DNA from: Halobacteriales archaeon SW_9_67_25
GTDB taxonomy: Archaea; Halobacteriota; Halobacteria; Halobacteriales; Haloarculaceae
DNA: 5,134 nt
Assembly: GCA_003022745.1 (NCBI GenBank)
Contig: PXSU01000108.1
Coordinates: forward strand, 1-5,134
Direction: 5' to 3'
The notes under the pieces: model-generated
Told to the model about the DNA's origin: nothing
Databases searched by the model: none
The model's input: only the letters and a program-made list of their open reading frames with translations
Made by a program: the position numbers and the translations under genes
Shown here: one piece after another, positions 4,990 through 5,134 of the stretch
Layout: every line of letters begins with the position of its first letter
How positions within the stretch are numbered: the first letter of the stretch is position 1

Positions 4990-5134
4990 ATGAAACGGCG
5001 TGCGGTCCTGGCTGTCCTGGGGACGGGTGGCGTCACCGGGCTGGCAGGCTGTTCGTCCGCGCTCGGTCTCAGCGACGACGGTGCGTGCCGCGGCGCGGAC
5101 TGCGAGGTCGGCATGGACCGGAACGCGTTCCGTC
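4990..5134 (+). CDS. Tat-exported lipoprotein, 5' part (C-terminus outside window)
   Basis: The first 48 codons of a gene that runs off the window. The N-terminus MKRRAVLAVLG carries a twin-arginine (R3-R4), followed by a short glycine-rich hydrophobic stretch and a lipobox LAG-C21. This is the usual form of haloarchaeal lipoproteins that are folded in the cytoplasm, exported by Tat and anchored to the outer face of the membrane through lipidated C21. The mature start is SSALGLSDDG, followed by C33 and C38 and then VGMDRNAFR. The last segment resembles the first strand of cupredoxin-like (halocyanin-type) domains in haloarchaeal lipoproteins, but too little is visible to assign the family. 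The ATG is supported by the TATA box 26 bp upstream. Confidence 0.85.
   Translation, partial: MKRRAVLAVLGTGGVTGLAGCSSALGLSDDGACRGADCEVGMDRNAFR

Overview
The window looks like a haloarchaeal chromosome fragment, probably from Haloarcula or a close relative. The evidence is high GC with strong G/C preference at third codon positions, highly acidic predicted proteins, TATA-like boxes about 26 bp upstream of start codons (leaderless transcripts), a Tat-type lipoprotein signal, and protein families typical of halophilic archaea. No RNA genes, mobile elements or CRISPR repeats are visible, and no gene-free stretch exceeds about 145 bp.

Left end (1-664, + strand): the 3' end of a TRAM-domain protein gene, then a small 81-residue haloarchaeal protein resembling a winged-helix domain, with its own promoter. 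Its stop codon overlaps, on the opposite strand, the stop codon of the next gene.

Middle (661-3693, all - strand; read right to left): an ArsC/low-molecular-weight protein tyrosine phosphatase-like gene and, 8 nt behind it, a HAD-superfamily phosphatase-like gene. These are followed by a second PhoU-like gene broken by an out-of-frame internal deletion, a small two-helix membrane protein with a SHOCT domain, and an intact stand-alone PhoU regulator. The theme is phosphate or arsenate handling and signalling. The broken phoU paralogue still has a plausible promoter and well-preserved sequence on both sides of the lesion, so its loss looks recent (or is a sequence error).

Right end (3834-5134, + strand): a Gfo/Idh/MocA oxidoreductase very like the haloarchaeal D-xylose 1-dehydrogenase, transcribed divergently from the arsC-like gene, followed by the start of a Tat-exported lipoprotein gene. 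The 140-bp divergent intergenic region holds two opposed TATA boxes and several inverted repeats. The best of these (6-bp arms, 3-bp spacer) abuts the dehydrogenase TATA box and is a good operator candidate.

No clearly new multi-gene system is visible. The points most worth checking are the broken phoU paralogue, the divergent promoter region, the ArsC-like protein with only two cysteines, and the phosphatase/PhoU gene neighbourhood.
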